From Variovorax sp. 770b2 (GTDB lineage: Bacteria; Pseudomonadota; Gammaproteobacteria; Burkholderiales; Burkholderiaceae_C): a DNA stretch of 64,000 bases. Location: positions 715,796-779,795 of the forward strand of contig NZ_FOXJ01000001.1 of the NCBI RefSeq assembly GCF_900115685.1. The letters are read 5' to 3'. The position numbers and the translations under genes are program-made. Under the pieces are notes generated by a model that saw only the letters and a program-made list of their open reading frames with translations, did no database searches and had not been told where the DNA came from. Below are positions 50,376 through 59,065 of this stretch, in pieces (the stretch's first letter is position 1; every line of letters starts with the position of its first letter).

Positions 50376-50448
50376 CCGGCGCTCTCCTGCGTGCGGCCCG
50401 CATGCACGATGCACCGGTGCCTTGCCAACGAGTAAGCGTCCGGAGGCT

Positions 50449-51573
50449 TTACGCCTTTGTCAGCCGCCGCCGCGTCTTGACCGCAGAAGCCAGTCCCTCG
50501 AGCACCGGCACGGTCTGCGCAAAGCCGATGCAGGCATCGGTGATCGAAACGCCGTGCTTGAGCGCCACGCCGGGCTTCAAATCCTGCCGCCCCTCTTCGA
50601 GATGGCTTTCGATCATGAGGCCCGTGATGCGCCGTTCGCCGGCCGCGATCTGCGCGGCCACGTCCTCGGCCACCACGATCTGCCGCTGGTGCTGCTTGCT
50701 GCTGTTGCCGTGCGAGACGTCGATCATCACCTGCGGCCGAAGGCCGTTCGCCAGCAGCGCCTGGCAGCTGGATTCGACGTCCGCGGCCGAATAGTTGGGG
50801 GTCTTGCCGCCGCGCAGGATCACGTGGCAATCGTCGTTGCCGCGGGTCTCGAAGATCGCGGCCATGCCCATCTTGGTCATGCCCATGAAGGCATGCGGCG
50901 CGCGGGCCGCCAGGATGGCGTCGGCCGCGACCTTGACGCTGCCGTCCGTGCCGTTCTTGAAGCCCACCGGGCAGCTCAGGCCCGAGGCGAGTTGCCGGTG
51001 GCTCTGGCTCTCGGTGGTGCGCGCGCCGATGGCGCCCCAGGCGATCAGGTCGGCAATGAACTGCGGGCTCAGGAGGTCGAGAAACTCGGTGCCGGTCGGC
51101 AGGCCCAGCGTGGTGAGTTCGAGCAGCAGGCGCCGCGCGCGCTCCAGCCCTTCGTTGATCGCGAAGCTGCCGTCCAGGTGCGGGTCGTTGATGTAGCCCT
51201 TCCAGCCGACGGTGGTGCGCGGCTTCTCGAAATAGGCGCGCATCACGATCAGCAAGTCGTCCTGCAGCGAATCGGCGACCTTCTTCAGGCGCTGCGCGTA
51301 TTCGATGGCCTGGTCGTGGTCGTGGATGGAGCAGGGGCCGACCACGACCACCAGGCGATCGTCGCGATCGTGCAGCACGTCGGCAATGGCCGCGCGGCTG
51401 CCTTCGACCAGCGCGAGCGTGTTGTCGCGCACGGGCACGCGCTCCTGCAGCAGCGCGGGGGTGATGAGCGGGCGGACGGCGCCGATGCGCACGTCGTCGA
51501 TCCGGGTGGTGTCGAGCGTGCTGTCGCGGGAGCCGATTTCGGCATCGTGGAGAGGGTCGTCGAGGCGGGGCAT
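50449..51573 (-). CDS. 3-deoxy-7-phosphoheptulonate synthase (class I)
   Basis: 374 residues. VVVVGPCSIHDHDQAIEYAQ, RAYFEKPRTTVGWKGYINDP, GARTTESQSHRQLASGLSCP, VGFKNGTDGSVKVAADAILA and MIDVSHGNSSKQHQRQ are the conserved blocks of AroF/AroG/AroH. The enzyme condenses phosphoenolpyruvate with erythrose 4-phosphate, the first step of aromatic amino acid synthesis. Length suits the feedback-regulated type I-alpha form; which amino acid inhibits it cannot be read reliably. Start 51573 (MPRLDDP) was preferred over upstream in-frame codons. Confidence 0.95.
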   Translation of the reverse strand: MPRLDDPLHDAEIGSRDSTLDTTRIDDVRIGAVRPLITPALLQERVPVRDNTLALVEGSRAAIADVLHDRDDRLVVVVGPCSIHDHDQAIEYAQRLKKVADSLQDDLLIVMRAYFEKPRTTVGWKGYINDPHLDGSFAINEGLERARRLLLELTTLGLPTGTEFLDLLSPQFIADLIAWGAIGARTTESQSHRQLASGLSCPVGFKNGTDGSVKVAADAILAARAPHAFMGMTKMGMAAIFETRGNDDCHVILRGGKTPNYSAADVESSCQALLANGLRPQVMIDVSHGNSSKQHQRQIVVAEDVAAQIAAGERRITGLMIESHLEEGRQDLKPGVALKHGVSITDACIGFAQTVPVLEGLASAVKTRRRLTKA

Positions 51574-51706
51574 GGTCGTGGCTTTGAATTTGGTTTCGGA
51601 GGGCGTTGGCGCGATTGTCCACGGCATAGGCCATCCGTCGAATGCACAACGGCGGGGGGCCGTCCTAGCATCCCGGACACCACCGCTCATTTCTTTGCTC
51701 TTCTCG

Positions 51707-52708
51707 ATGCCCTTGATGAAAAAGCTCGCCTTCTTCGCCGCCACGGCCACGCTTGGCCTGGCCGCCTTCGCCGCCGCGCCGCCCGAGAAAGACCATCCGC
51801 TTGTCGGCCGCTACGAAGGCGCGGTGCTCGACGGCACCAAGGTCATGGCCTTCGACGAGGTCGGCCTCATCAAGGAGCCGTTCCAGAACTGGGGCGGCGG
51901 CAAGCCCGAGCTGCTCAAGCTGGAGGGCAAGATCTCGCTCTATCACTACAAGCTGCCCGATGGGCGCTCGACCCTGGAGGTGCAGCGCAACTACGAGTCG
52001 AGCCTGAAGGCCAAGGGCTTCGAGGTGCTCTTCACCTGCGGCACGGCCAATGCCTCCTGCTACCAGAAGCGGCCCAACAGCGTGGACACCAACACGCCCT
52101 ACGACTTTGCGCTGGCCTTCGACGACCCCGAGTGGCCGCGCCTGGGCAAGGGCGGCGACTACGTGCGCAACTATTTTTCAGTGAGCGGCCGTTACCTGCT
52201 CGCCAGGAAGACCGGCCCCACGGGCACCGTGTACGCGAGCATCGCGCTGGCCGAGCACAACGCCGATGTCGGCAACCATGCCTTCGTGCGCGTGGTCGAA
52301 AGCAAGGCGATGGAGGGCGACAAGATCGTGTTCGTCGATGCCTCGGCGATGCAGAAGAGCCTGGCCGAGACGGGGCGCATCAACCTCTACGGCATCCTGT
52401 TCGACCTGGACAAGGACGTGATCCGCCCCGAGTCGCAGCCCACGCTGGACGAGATGACCAAGCTCATGCGCAACAACCCGCCGCTCAAGCTCTCTGTGGT
52501 GGGGCACACCGATGCGCAAGGGGAGGCGAAACACAACGACGATCTTTCCAAGCGCCGCGCGGTCGCGGTGATCGGCGTGTTGGTGAAGGCGGGCGTGGAC
52601 CCGCGCCGCTTCACCACGCGCGGTGCCGGCGCGGCCGAGCCGGTGGCGCCGAACGACAACGAATCGGGGCGTGCGAAGAATCGGCGGGTCGAGCTGGTGC
52701 GGCTTTGA
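51707..52708 (+). CDS. OmpA-family outer membrane protein
   Basis: 333 residues with a signal peptide (KKLAFFAATATLGLAAFAAA). A unique N-terminal domain of about 190 residues follows, with DHPLVGRYEGAVLDGTKVMA. The C-terminal OmpA domain (GILFDLDKDVIRPESQPTLD, then LSVVGHTDAQGEAKHNDDLS and KNRRVEL) binds peptidoglycan. ATG 51716 is an alternative start. It is divergent from the DAHP synthase gene. Confidence 0.9.
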   Translation: MPLMKKLAFFAATATLGLAAFAAAPPEKDHPLVGRYEGAVLDGTKVMAFDEVGLIKEPFQNWGGGKPELLKLEGKISLYHYKLPDGRSTLEVQRNYESSLKAKGFEVLFTCGTANASCYQKRPNSVDTNTPYDFALAFDDPEWPRLGKGGDYVRNYFSVSGRYLLARKTGPTGTVYASIALAEHNADVGNHAFVRVVESKAMEGDKIVFVDASAMQKSLAETGRINLYGILFDLDKDVIRPESQPTLDEMTKLMRNNPPLKLSVVGHTDAQGEAKHNDDLSKRRAVAVIGVLVKAGVDPRRFTTRGAGAAEPVAPNDNESGRAKNRRVELVRL

Positions 52709-52714
52709 TCCGCC

Positions 52715-53362
52715 TCAGCCCTTCAACACCGCGAACGTCGTGGACCAGTTGCCGGGCGCGGCATCGACCAGCGCGTTCAGGTGCGCCTGCAGGCGGCCGG
52801 CGATGTCCGCGAGCGTCGTGCCTTCGGCCAGTGGCTCGTTGCCGCTGATGACGTCGATCCATTCGTCGGCGTCTTCGGCGCCGGCTTCTTCCGGCACTTC
52901 CCATCCGCCCGCCGCGCCGAGCAGATAACGCAGGTGGTATTCGATGGCGAAGCCCGGCTCGGCCGTGCCTTCGCGGCGCACGCGGGCCAGGCGCGCGACA
53001 GCCGCGGCCAGCGACGCGGTGCTGAACGTGCGGCTCGCCGGTTCGGAGGCCAGCTCGGAGCCCTCGACCGCGTAGCCCGCGAGCTCGCGCCAGTAGGCCT
53101 CGTCGTGCGCGCCATCGCGCTGCGTCATGTGCTGGCTCGCGAAGCGCGCCGCCAGGTCGATGTCGGCGATGAGCGGCGAGAGCACCAGGTCGCGGCCGAA
53201 GTCGAAGCCGAAGAAATACATCGTGCCGTCCAGCGTCACCGCCTCGATGGCGCCGACGTGTCCCTTGCGTCCGGCAAGGGGCAGGGGAACGGCGGGGCCG
53301 CCGTTCGCAGTCGTGGCGGCGGCCGGGGCCGGCGGCTTTTTCTTCTTGAGGAAATCGAACAT
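52715..53362 (-). CDS. Conserved hypothetical protein
   Basis: 215 residues: MFDFLKKKKPPAPAAATTAN, a Pro/Ala-rich start, then GHVGAIEAVTLDGTMYFFGF, DFGRDLVLSPLIADIDLAAR and a helical C-terminus. It has no membrane segment and no recognised family. It lies convergent to the OmpA gene and upstream of it on the chromosome is the Lrp gene on the same strand. Confidence 0.7.
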   Translation of the reverse strand: MFDFLKKKKPPAPAAATTANGGPAVPLPLAGRKGHVGAIEAVTLDGTMYFFGFDFGRDLVLSPLIADIDLAARFASQHMTQRDGAHDEAYWRELAGYAVEGSELASEPASRTFSTASLAAAVARLARVRREGTAEPGFAIEYHLRYLLGAAGGWEVPEEAGAEDADEWIDVISGNEPLAEGTTLADIAGRLQAHLNALVDAAPGNWSTTFAVLKG

Positions 53363-53408
53363 CCGAAGATCCTTTGGGGGAGTTCAGTTCAAGGCGATGT
53401 TCGCACCT

Positions 53409-53903
53409 TCAGATGACGGGCACGCTGGTTTCCTTGAGCACCCGCAGCACGAAGTGCGATTTGCTGTGGCGGATGCCGGGGATCTTGTAGAGCTTCTCGC
53501 GCAGGAGCCGTTCGTAGTCGCGCGTGTCGCGCACGGCGATGCGGATGTAGTAGTCGTAGTCGCCCGAGACCAGATACGCCTCCTGGATCTCGGGAATGGT
53601 TGCGAGCACGCGGCCGAAGTCGTAGAGGGTTTCGTCGGTGTGGCTCTCCAGCGTGACCTGCACGATCACCGAATCGTGATAGCCCAGCTTGGCCGGATCG
53701 ATGGCGACGGTGTAGCGCTTGATGACGCCCTGCGCCTCCAGCTTCTTGATGCGCGTCCAGCAGCTGGTGGGCGAGAGGCCGACCTCGTTGCCGATCTCCT
53801 GCAGGGTCTTGCGCGAGTCGAGCAACAGCACGCGGAGGATGGCCATGTCGATCTTGTCGAAAGATCCTTCTTCGGATGTGGCTGTTTTCCGATTGGTTTT
53901 CAT
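53409..53903 (-). CDS. Lrp/AsnC-family regulator
   Basis: 164 residues: SFDKIDMAILRVLLLDSRKT, then LQEIGNEVGLSPTSCWTRIK and KLEAQGVIKRYTVAIDPAKL are the Lrp helix-turn-helix and linker. The RAM domain has VQVTLESHTDETLYDFGRVL and YLVSGDYDYYIRIAVRDTRD. It is divergent from the acetolactate synthase gene with only 65 bases between, so it very probably regulates that gene in response to an amino acid. Confidence 0.93.
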   Translation of the reverse strand: MKTNRKTATSEEGSFDKIDMAILRVLLLDSRKTLQEIGNEVGLSPTSCWTRIKKLEAQGVIKRYTVAIDPAKLGYHDSVIVQVTLESHTDETLYDFGRVLATIPEIQEAYLVSGDYDYYIRIAVRDTRDYERLLREKLYKIPGIRHSKSHFVLRVLKETSVPVI

Positions 53904-53968
53904 AAATTGGACCTAAAGAGCCAAAAGAAAGAAGCAAATTCTGCCTCAGAAGCGGAAGAATTGACGGC

Positions 53969-55795
53969 ATGAGATTGCTTGATCCAAACCTTCTACCCCT
54001 CACGCCCTCCTTGTCCCTTCACCCCGAGGCGCCCGCCCGCGTGCGCAACGGGGCGGAGGCCCTGCTCGATACGCTGGTCGAGTGCGGCGTGGACACGATC
54101 TTCGGCTACCCCGGCGGCGCCGCGCTGCCGCTGTACGACGCGCTGCACGGCGAGCCGCGCCTGCGCCACGTGCTGGTGCGCCACGAGCAGGCCGCGGTGC
54201 ATGCGGCCGAGGGCTATGCGCGCAGCACGGGGCGGGTCGGCGTGGTGCTGGTCACCTCGGGGCCGGGGGTGGGCAACACGATCACGGGGCTCCTGGATGC
54301 GATGAGCGATTCGGTGCCGGTGCTGTGCATCAGCGGGCAGGTGGCCACGGCGGTGATCGGCACGCAGGCCTTCCAGGAGAGCGATGCGCTGGGCATGTCG
54401 CGCCCGGTGACCAAGTGGAACCAGCAGGTGCGCGCGGCGGACGACGTGCCGGCGCTGGTGCGCCGCGCGCTGGAAATCGCATCGTCGGGCCGGCCGGGGC
54501 CGGTGCTGCTCGATGTGCCGAAGGACATCCAGCTCATGCGCCTGGGTGGCACTTCGACGCCCTTGCGTGCGATGCATCCGATGCATCCGCTGCGTCCGCT
54601 GCGTCCGCTGCGCACGAGCAGGGCGGTGCTGCCACCCAGGGCGATGCTGCAGCGTGCGGCCGACCTGCTCTCGACCGCGCGGCGGCCGGTGCTCTATGGC
54701 GGCGGCGGGCTCATCAACTCGGGGCCCGCGGCCTGCGAGGCCTTCACGCAGCTGGTGCACCGCCTGCACGCGCCCTGCACGCTGACGCTGATGGGCCTGG
54801 GCGCTTTCCCCGCATCGGATGCGAAGTTCATCGGCATGCTGGGCATGCACGGCAACCTGGAAGCGAACCTTGCGATGCACGAGGCCGACCTGGTGGTGTG
54901 CGTCGGCGCGCGCTTCGACGACCGCGTGACGGGCAAGCTGGACGAGTTCTGCCCGCATGCGCGAAAGATCCACATCGACATCGACCCCGCGAGCATCAAC
55001 AAGATCGTGCAGGTCGATGTGCCGATGGTGGGCGACTGCGCGGCGATCCTCGATGCGGTGCTGGCGCTGCTGCCCGCCGAGGGCTTTGCGCCCGAGCGGC
55101 TCGCGCCGTGGTGGGCGCGCATCGAGCGCTGGCGTGCCGAAGACTGCTTGAAGTTCGCGCCGCGCGCCGATGCCATCCTGCCGCAGCAGTTGATGACCTC
55201 GCTGCAGCAGGCCACCGCCGCCACGGGCCGCGACACCATCGTCTCGACCGACGTGGGCCAGCACCAGATGTGGGCCGCGCAGTACCTGCGCTTCGACAGC
55301 CCGCGCCATTGGCTCACCTCGGGCGGCGCGGGCACGATGGGCTATGGGCTGCCCGCGGCCATCGGCGCGCAGATCGGCCACCCCGATGCGCTGTGCGTGT
55401 GCGTGAGCGGCGATGCCTCGGTGCTCATGAACATCCAGGAGCTGTCGACCGCCGTGCAGCACCGCACGGCGGTGAAGCTGGTGCTCTGCAACAACGGCTA
55501 CATGGGCATGGTGCGGCAGTGGCAGGAGCTGAACCACGGCAATCGCCTGAGCCACAGCTGGAACGAGGCGCTGCCGGATTTCGTGGCGCTGGCGAAGGCG
55601 TTCGGCTGGGGGGCGCGGCGGGTGTCGGACCCTGCCGAACTCGAAGCCGCGCTGGCCGAGTGCCTGGCGAGCGACGGGCCGTTCTTTCTCGACGTGCAGG
55701 TGGCGGCGCAGGAGAACTGCTTTCCGATGATGCCGTCGGGGCATGGGCACCACCGGGTGATGCTGGCGAAGGACCGGTGGTACGAGGAGGCGTGA
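53969..55795 (+). CDS. Acetolactate synthase large subunit
   Basis: 608 residues. The thiamine diphosphate region has FGYPGGAALPLYDALHGEPR and the catalytic Glu in RHEQAAVHAAEGYARSTGRV. The cofactor motif is GDASVLMNIQELSTAVQHRT followed by LCNNGYMGMVRQWQE. This is the catalytic subunit of the first common enzyme of branched-chain amino acid synthesis. No small subunit follows, so it may be a catabolic or stand-alone form. A short insertion AMHPMHPLRPLRPLRT (54571-54618) is encoded by tandem repeats. Confidence 0.92.
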   Translation: MRLLDPNLLPLTPSLSLHPEAPARVRNGAEALLDTLVECGVDTIFGYPGGAALPLYDALHGEPRLRHVLVRHEQAAVHAAEGYARSTGRVGVVLVTSGPGVGNTITGLLDAMSDSVPVLCISGQVATAVIGTQAFQESDALGMSRPVTKWNQQVRAADDVPALVRRALEIASSGRPGPVLLDVPKDIQLMRLGGTSTPLRAMHPMHPLRPLRPLRTSRAVLPPRAMLQRAADLLSTARRPVLYGGGGLINSGPAACEAFTQLVHRLHAPCTLTLMGLGAFPASDAKFIGMLGMHGNLEANLAMHEADLVVCVGARFDDRVTGKLDEFCPHARKIHIDIDPASINKIVQVDVPMVGDCAAILDAVLALLPAEGFAPERLAPWWARIERWRAEDCLKFAPRADAILPQQLMTSLQQATAATGRDTIVSTDVGQHQMWAAQYLRFDSPRHWLTSGGAGTMGYGLPAAIGAQIGHPDALCVCVSGDASVLMNIQELSTAVQHRTAVKLVLCNNGYMGMVRQWQELNHGNRLSHSWNEALPDFVALAKAFGWGARRVSDPAELEAALAECLASDGPFFLDVQVAAQENCFPMMPSGHGHHRVMLAKDRWYEEA

Positions 55796-55810
55796 TGCCC
55801 GGTTGCATTG

Positions 55811-55910
55811 CGCCTTCCCCCTTTGGGAGAAGGCTGGGATGGGGGCAGGCAGAGCACTCGATGGATGCGCTGCTTGCCCCCACCCCAACCCTCCCCAGAG
55901 GGGGAGGGAG
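55811..55910. repeat. Two-module intergenic repeat (REP-like)
   Basis: A module ending GGCTGGGATGGGGGC (55832-55846) and a second module GCCCCCACCCCAACC (55876-55890) are approximate inverted copies. Each has its own short hairpin (for example CTCCC...GGGAG). The type resembles the dispersed palindromic elements common between converging genes and may act as a bidirectional terminator here. Confidence 0.65.
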
Positions 55911-55932
55911 CAAGAGGAGGCGCAAGCGGGCG

Positions 55933-57492
55933 CTACACGCTCTGCAAGCGCACGTCGTTGGTGGGGATGGCGTTGAGCTCGGCCCAGTCCATCTCCTCTT
56001 CGAGCCGGTGGTAGGTGTCGTCCTCGATCTGTCCGCTCTCGCGCAGCACTTCGAGCGCCTGGCGCTGCGCGCGGATCGCCGTGGCGCGCAGGCGGTCGTG
56101 CGCGGTGCGGGCCTGCGGCTGGCTTTCGTCGGCGGCGATGGTCCGCGCGGCGCGGTATTCGTCGCGCACGGCACCGGCCTCGCCGCCGGGCTGCGCTTCG
56201 AGTGCGGACAGCGCCGCGTCCATCATCGCGATGCGCGCGAGCGAGACCTCCTTGTCCTGCGATTCGTCGGGCTCGATCTTCAGCGCCCTGATCAGCGGTC
56301 CGATGGTGAAGCCCTGGATCACCAGCGTGCCGAGCACCACCGCGAACGCGCTCAGCACGATGAGGTCGCGCCCCGGAAAATCCGCCGGCAGCGCAAAGGC
56401 CGTGGCCATGGTGACCAGCCCGCGCATGCCCGACCAGCCGACGAGAAAGCCGATGCGCTTCGAAGGAATCGAGATGCCCTTGGGCTTCAGGCCCAGCCGG
56501 TGCTTCACCGTGCGCATCACCGCCCCGTAGAACATCACCCACGCCACCCTCACCGCGATGACCAGCGCGAGCACGAGGCCCGCGAACTGCAGCGCGTGCA
56601 CGAGCGCGGGGCCCGAGAGGCGGTCGAGGATGCCGCGCGCCTGCAGCCCCATGAGGAAGAACGCGAGCACGTTGAGCGTGAACACCACCGCGCCCCACAC
56701 CGCATACGACTGCACCCGGTCCCGCGGCGTGCTGCGGCTCGGCGCGTACTGGCCCAGCTTCATGCCGAAGGCGACCACCGAGATGATGGGCGACAGGTGC
56801 AGCCGCTCGGCGACGATCCACGCCGCAAAGGTCATCACGAACTGGAAGATGATGGCCGAGCGCGTGCCCGCGAAGAGCGGGCTGATGAGCTGCAGGTAGA
56901 TCTTGCCGAGCAGGAGGCCGGCCACCGCGCCGCCCGGCACCGCCACCAGCAGCATCGGCAGCGAGCTCGAAATGGGCTGGTGCCCCGCGCCCGCCGCCGA
57001 CACCGCCACGCCGAACACCAGCAGCGCGACCGCATCGTTGAGCAGGCTCTCGCCGTTGATGAGCGACAGCGTGCGCCGCGGAATGCGGAACTGCTGCATC
57101 ACCGCCGCCGCGGCCACCGCATCGGGCGGCGCGACGATGGCGCCGAGCGTGATGGCCGCGGCCAGCGGCAGCCCCGCGAAGGCCCAGCCGGCCCAGGCCA
57201 CCACGGCGGTGGTGAGCAGCACCGCCACCAGCACCAGCGAGACCAGCGGCATCCAGTTGCGTCGCAGCTCGCGCGGCGAGGTGTCGAAGGCCGAGTCGAG
57301 CAGGGCGGGGGCGATGAACAGCGCGAGCGCCAGGTGCGGATCGAAATGGATGTGCGGCACCCAAGGCATCGCGCCGAGCCCGACGCCGGCCAGCGCCAGC
57401 AGCGACGGGTAGGGCAGCGCGAGGCGGCGCGAGAGCTGCAGCAGCAGGCAGGCCGCCACCAGCATGAGCAGGACGTTTTCGAAGATGTCCAC
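55933..57492 (-). CDS. Na+/H+ antiporter, CPA1 family
   Basis: 519 residues with about twelve helices and a 150-residue cytoplasmic tail. LGAIVAPPDAVAAAAVMQQF and SLINGESLLNDAVALLVFGV hold the conserved GAIVxPPDAVA and ND motifs that carry ion exchange. RIGFLVGWSGMRGLVTMATA is another family block. The tail contains a helical bundle ending NAIPTNDVRLQSV. It probably exports sodium or potassium in exchange for protons. Confidence 0.92.
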   Translation of the reverse strand: MDIFENVLLMLVAACLLLQLSRRLALPYPSLLALAGVGLGAMPWVPHIHFDPHLALALFIAPALLDSAFDTSPRELRRNWMPLVSLVLVAVLLTTAVVAWAGWAFAGLPLAAAITLGAIVAPPDAVAAAAVMQQFRIPRRTLSLINGESLLNDAVALLVFGVAVSAAGAGHQPISSSLPMLLVAVPGGAVAGLLLGKIYLQLISPLFAGTRSAIIFQFVMTFAAWIVAERLHLSPIISVVAFGMKLGQYAPSRSTPRDRVQSYAVWGAVVFTLNVLAFFLMGLQARGILDRLSGPALVHALQFAGLVLALVIAVRVAWVMFYGAVMRTVKHRLGLKPKGISIPSKRIGFLVGWSGMRGLVTMATAFALPADFPGRDLIVLSAFAVVLGTLVIQGFTIGPLIRALKIEPDESQDKEVSLARIAMMDAALSALEAQPGGEAGAVRDEYRAARTIAADESQPQARTAHDRLRATAIRAQRQALEVLRESGQIEDDTYHRLEEEMDWAELNAIPTNDVRLQSV

Positions 57493-57577
57493 GAGGGCTC
57501 CTCAGGTCTTCATGTTGTTCGGCGAATACTAAGAGGAGCGCGCGGGTCGAAGAGAAAATAGAGGGTCATTGGCCAGT

Positions 57578-57597
57578 TCAGGACAATAGAGTCCAGA
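57578..57597. promoter_or_regulatory. Candidate TetR autoregulatory site
   Basis: TCAGGAC (57578-57584) and GTCCAGA (57591-57597) form an inverted repeat with one mismatch and a 6-base spacer, 21 bases upstream of the tetR-type start. It is a plausible operator but differs from the palindrome before the SDR gene. Confidence 0.4.
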
Positions 57598-57617
57598 ATT
57601 ATCTATACTCCCCGCCC

Positions 57618-58196
57618 ATGGCCCGACCCAAAGCATTCGACCGCGAGACCGCCCTGCAGGGCGCGATCCCCGTGTTCTCCAACCTCGGCTACGACGGCAC
57701 CTCCACCGAGGTGCTGCTCAAGGCCATGGGCATCAGCCGCCAGAGCATGTACGACACCTTCGGCGACAAGCGAAAGCTGTACCTGGAGGCGCTGCAGTAC
57801 TACGTCGCGGGCAGCGTGGCCGAACAGATCCGCACGCTCAACGGCCCGGGCTCGGCGCTGAAGGGGCTGGAGGCGATGCTGATGGCCATGGCCTCCAAGG
57901 CGAGCACCGACGCCGAGCCGGGCTGCCTGGGCATCGGGGCCATTTGCGAGTTCGGACGTTCGGATGCGGAGGTCTCGCTGCTCACCGATACGGCGGCGCG
58001 CACCTTGCTGTCCGCGATCGAGCGCCGCATCGCCGAGGCCAAGGCGGCGGGCGAGATCGGCAAGGGCGTGGACACGCGGGATGCCGCGCAGTTCATGTCG
58101 GCCACGCTCTCGGGGCTCAAGATTTCGGCACGTGGGGGCGCGCCCGTCGAGACGCTGCGCGGCGTGGCGCGGATGGCGCTTCGAAGCCTGAAGTAG
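57618..58196 (+). CDS. TetR-family regulator
   Basis: 192 residues: RETALQGAIPVFSNLGYDGT, then STEVLLKAMGISRQSMYDTF and GDKRKLYLEALQYYV are the TetR DNA-binding helices. The C-terminal ligand domain has GCLGIGAICEFGRSDAEVSL. It lies upstream of the SDR gene in the same direction, separated by a terminator and a palindrome, a common arrangement for TetR control of an oxidoreductase. Confidence 0.92.
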   Translation: MARPKAFDRETALQGAIPVFSNLGYDGTSTEVLLKAMGISRQSMYDTFGDKRKLYLEALQYYVAGSVAEQIRTLNGPGSALKGLEAMLMAMASKASTDAEPGCLGIGAICEFGRSDAEVSLLTDTAARTLLSAIERRIAEAKAAGEIGKGVDTRDAAQFMSATLSGLKISARGGAPVETLRGVARMALRSLK

Positions 58197-58219
58197 CAGG
58201 CTGCGGGCAGCAAGCAGGA

Positions 58220-58243
58220 GCGCCTTTTCAGGGCGCATTTTTT
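58220..58243 (+). terminator. Rho-independent terminator after the TetR gene
   Basis: GCGCC (58220-58224) pairs with GGCGC (58232-58236) around a TTTTCAG loop, followed by ATTTTTT. The six T residues fit an intrinsic terminator for the TetR transcript. Confidence 0.75.
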
Positions 58244-58254
58244 GGTTCTATTAT

Positions 58255-58268
58255 GGATCGAACGATCC
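58255..58268. promoter_or_regulatory. Candidate TetR operator before the SDR gene
   Basis: GGATCG-AA-CGATCC, a perfect 6-base inverted repeat, lies 23 bases upstream of ATG 58292 within an AT-rich promoter-like stretch. It is the best candidate site for the neighbouring TetR protein. Confidence 0.6.
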
Positions 58269-58291
58269 GTTAAAAAAGGAAGATTCTCATC

Positions 58292-59032
58292 ATGCCAAAC
58301 ACACTCGCAGGCAAGGCCGCGCTGGTCACGGGCGGCTCTCGCGGCATTGGCGCCGCCATCGTGCGCCGCCTTGCGAACGATGGCGCGGCCGTCGCGTTCA
58401 CCTATGCCGCCTCGGACGACAAGGCCAGGGCGCTCGTGGGCGAAGTCCGGGCGCAAGGCGGCAAGGCTTTGGCCATCAAGGCCGACAGCGCCGACGCGAA
58501 GGCCGTGCAGCAGGCGGTGTCGCAAGCGGCCGAGGCGTTCGGGCGGCTCGACATCCTGGTCAACAGCGCCGGCATATTGATTGCGGGCGTGGTGGATGCC
58601 TACGACCTCGCCGACTTCGACCGCATGGTGGCCGTCAACGTGCGCGCCGTGTTCGTGGCCACGCAGGCCGCGGTGCCGCACATGGGCGAGGGCGGGCGCG
58701 TCATCACCATCGGCAGCGTGACGGCGGACCGCAGCGGCTTCGCGGGCTCGTCGGTCTACAGCATGACCAAGGGCGCGGTGGCTTCGCTCACGCGGGGCCT
58801 GGCGCGCGACCTGGGCCCGCGCGGCATCACGGTGAACGTGGTGCAGCCGGGGCCGACCGACACCGACATGTCGCCTCAAGGCGAGATCGGCGAGCGCGTG
58901 CGCTCGCTGATCTCCCTGGGGCGCATGGGAAAGGACAGCGAGATCGCCAGCCTCGTGGCCTATCTCGCAGGGCCCGATGCGGGCTTCGTGACGGGCGCGG
59001 CGCTCACCGCGGACGGTGGCTACCTCGCCTGA
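58292..59032 (+). CDS. SDR-family oxidoreductase
   Basis: 246 residues. Cofactor loop LVTGGSRGIGAAIVRRLAND, then ILVNSAGILIAGVVDAYDLA (NAG), catalytic Ser in TIGSVTADRSG and Tyr/Lys in SSVYSMTKGAVASLTRGLAR. The end, GAALTADGGYLA, is classical. It is an NADPH-dependent reductase (GxRGIG with a basic residue pattern) of unknown substrate, under likely TetR control. AAGGAAG precedes the start. Confidence 0.95.
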   Translation: MPNTLAGKAALVTGGSRGIGAAIVRRLANDGAAVAFTYAASDDKARALVGEVRAQGGKALAIKADSADAKAVQQAVSQAAEAFGRLDILVNSAGILIAGVVDAYDLADFDRMVAVNVRAVFVATQAAVPHMGEGGRVITIGSVTADRSGFAGSSVYSMTKGAVASLTRGLARDLGPRGITVNVVQPGPTDTDMSPQGEIGERVRSLISLGRMGKDSEIASLVAYLAGPDAGFVTGAALTADGGYLA

Positions 59033-59065
59033 ACGCGCATCGGGCGATTCGCTCGCTCGGGCCGA

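Noticed and set aside
53993-57364. Very long minus-strand frame antisense to acetolactate synthase
   Set aside because: It is a GC-rich shadow. The codons are Arg/His/Gly-rich and the plus-strand and antiporter genes explain the region.
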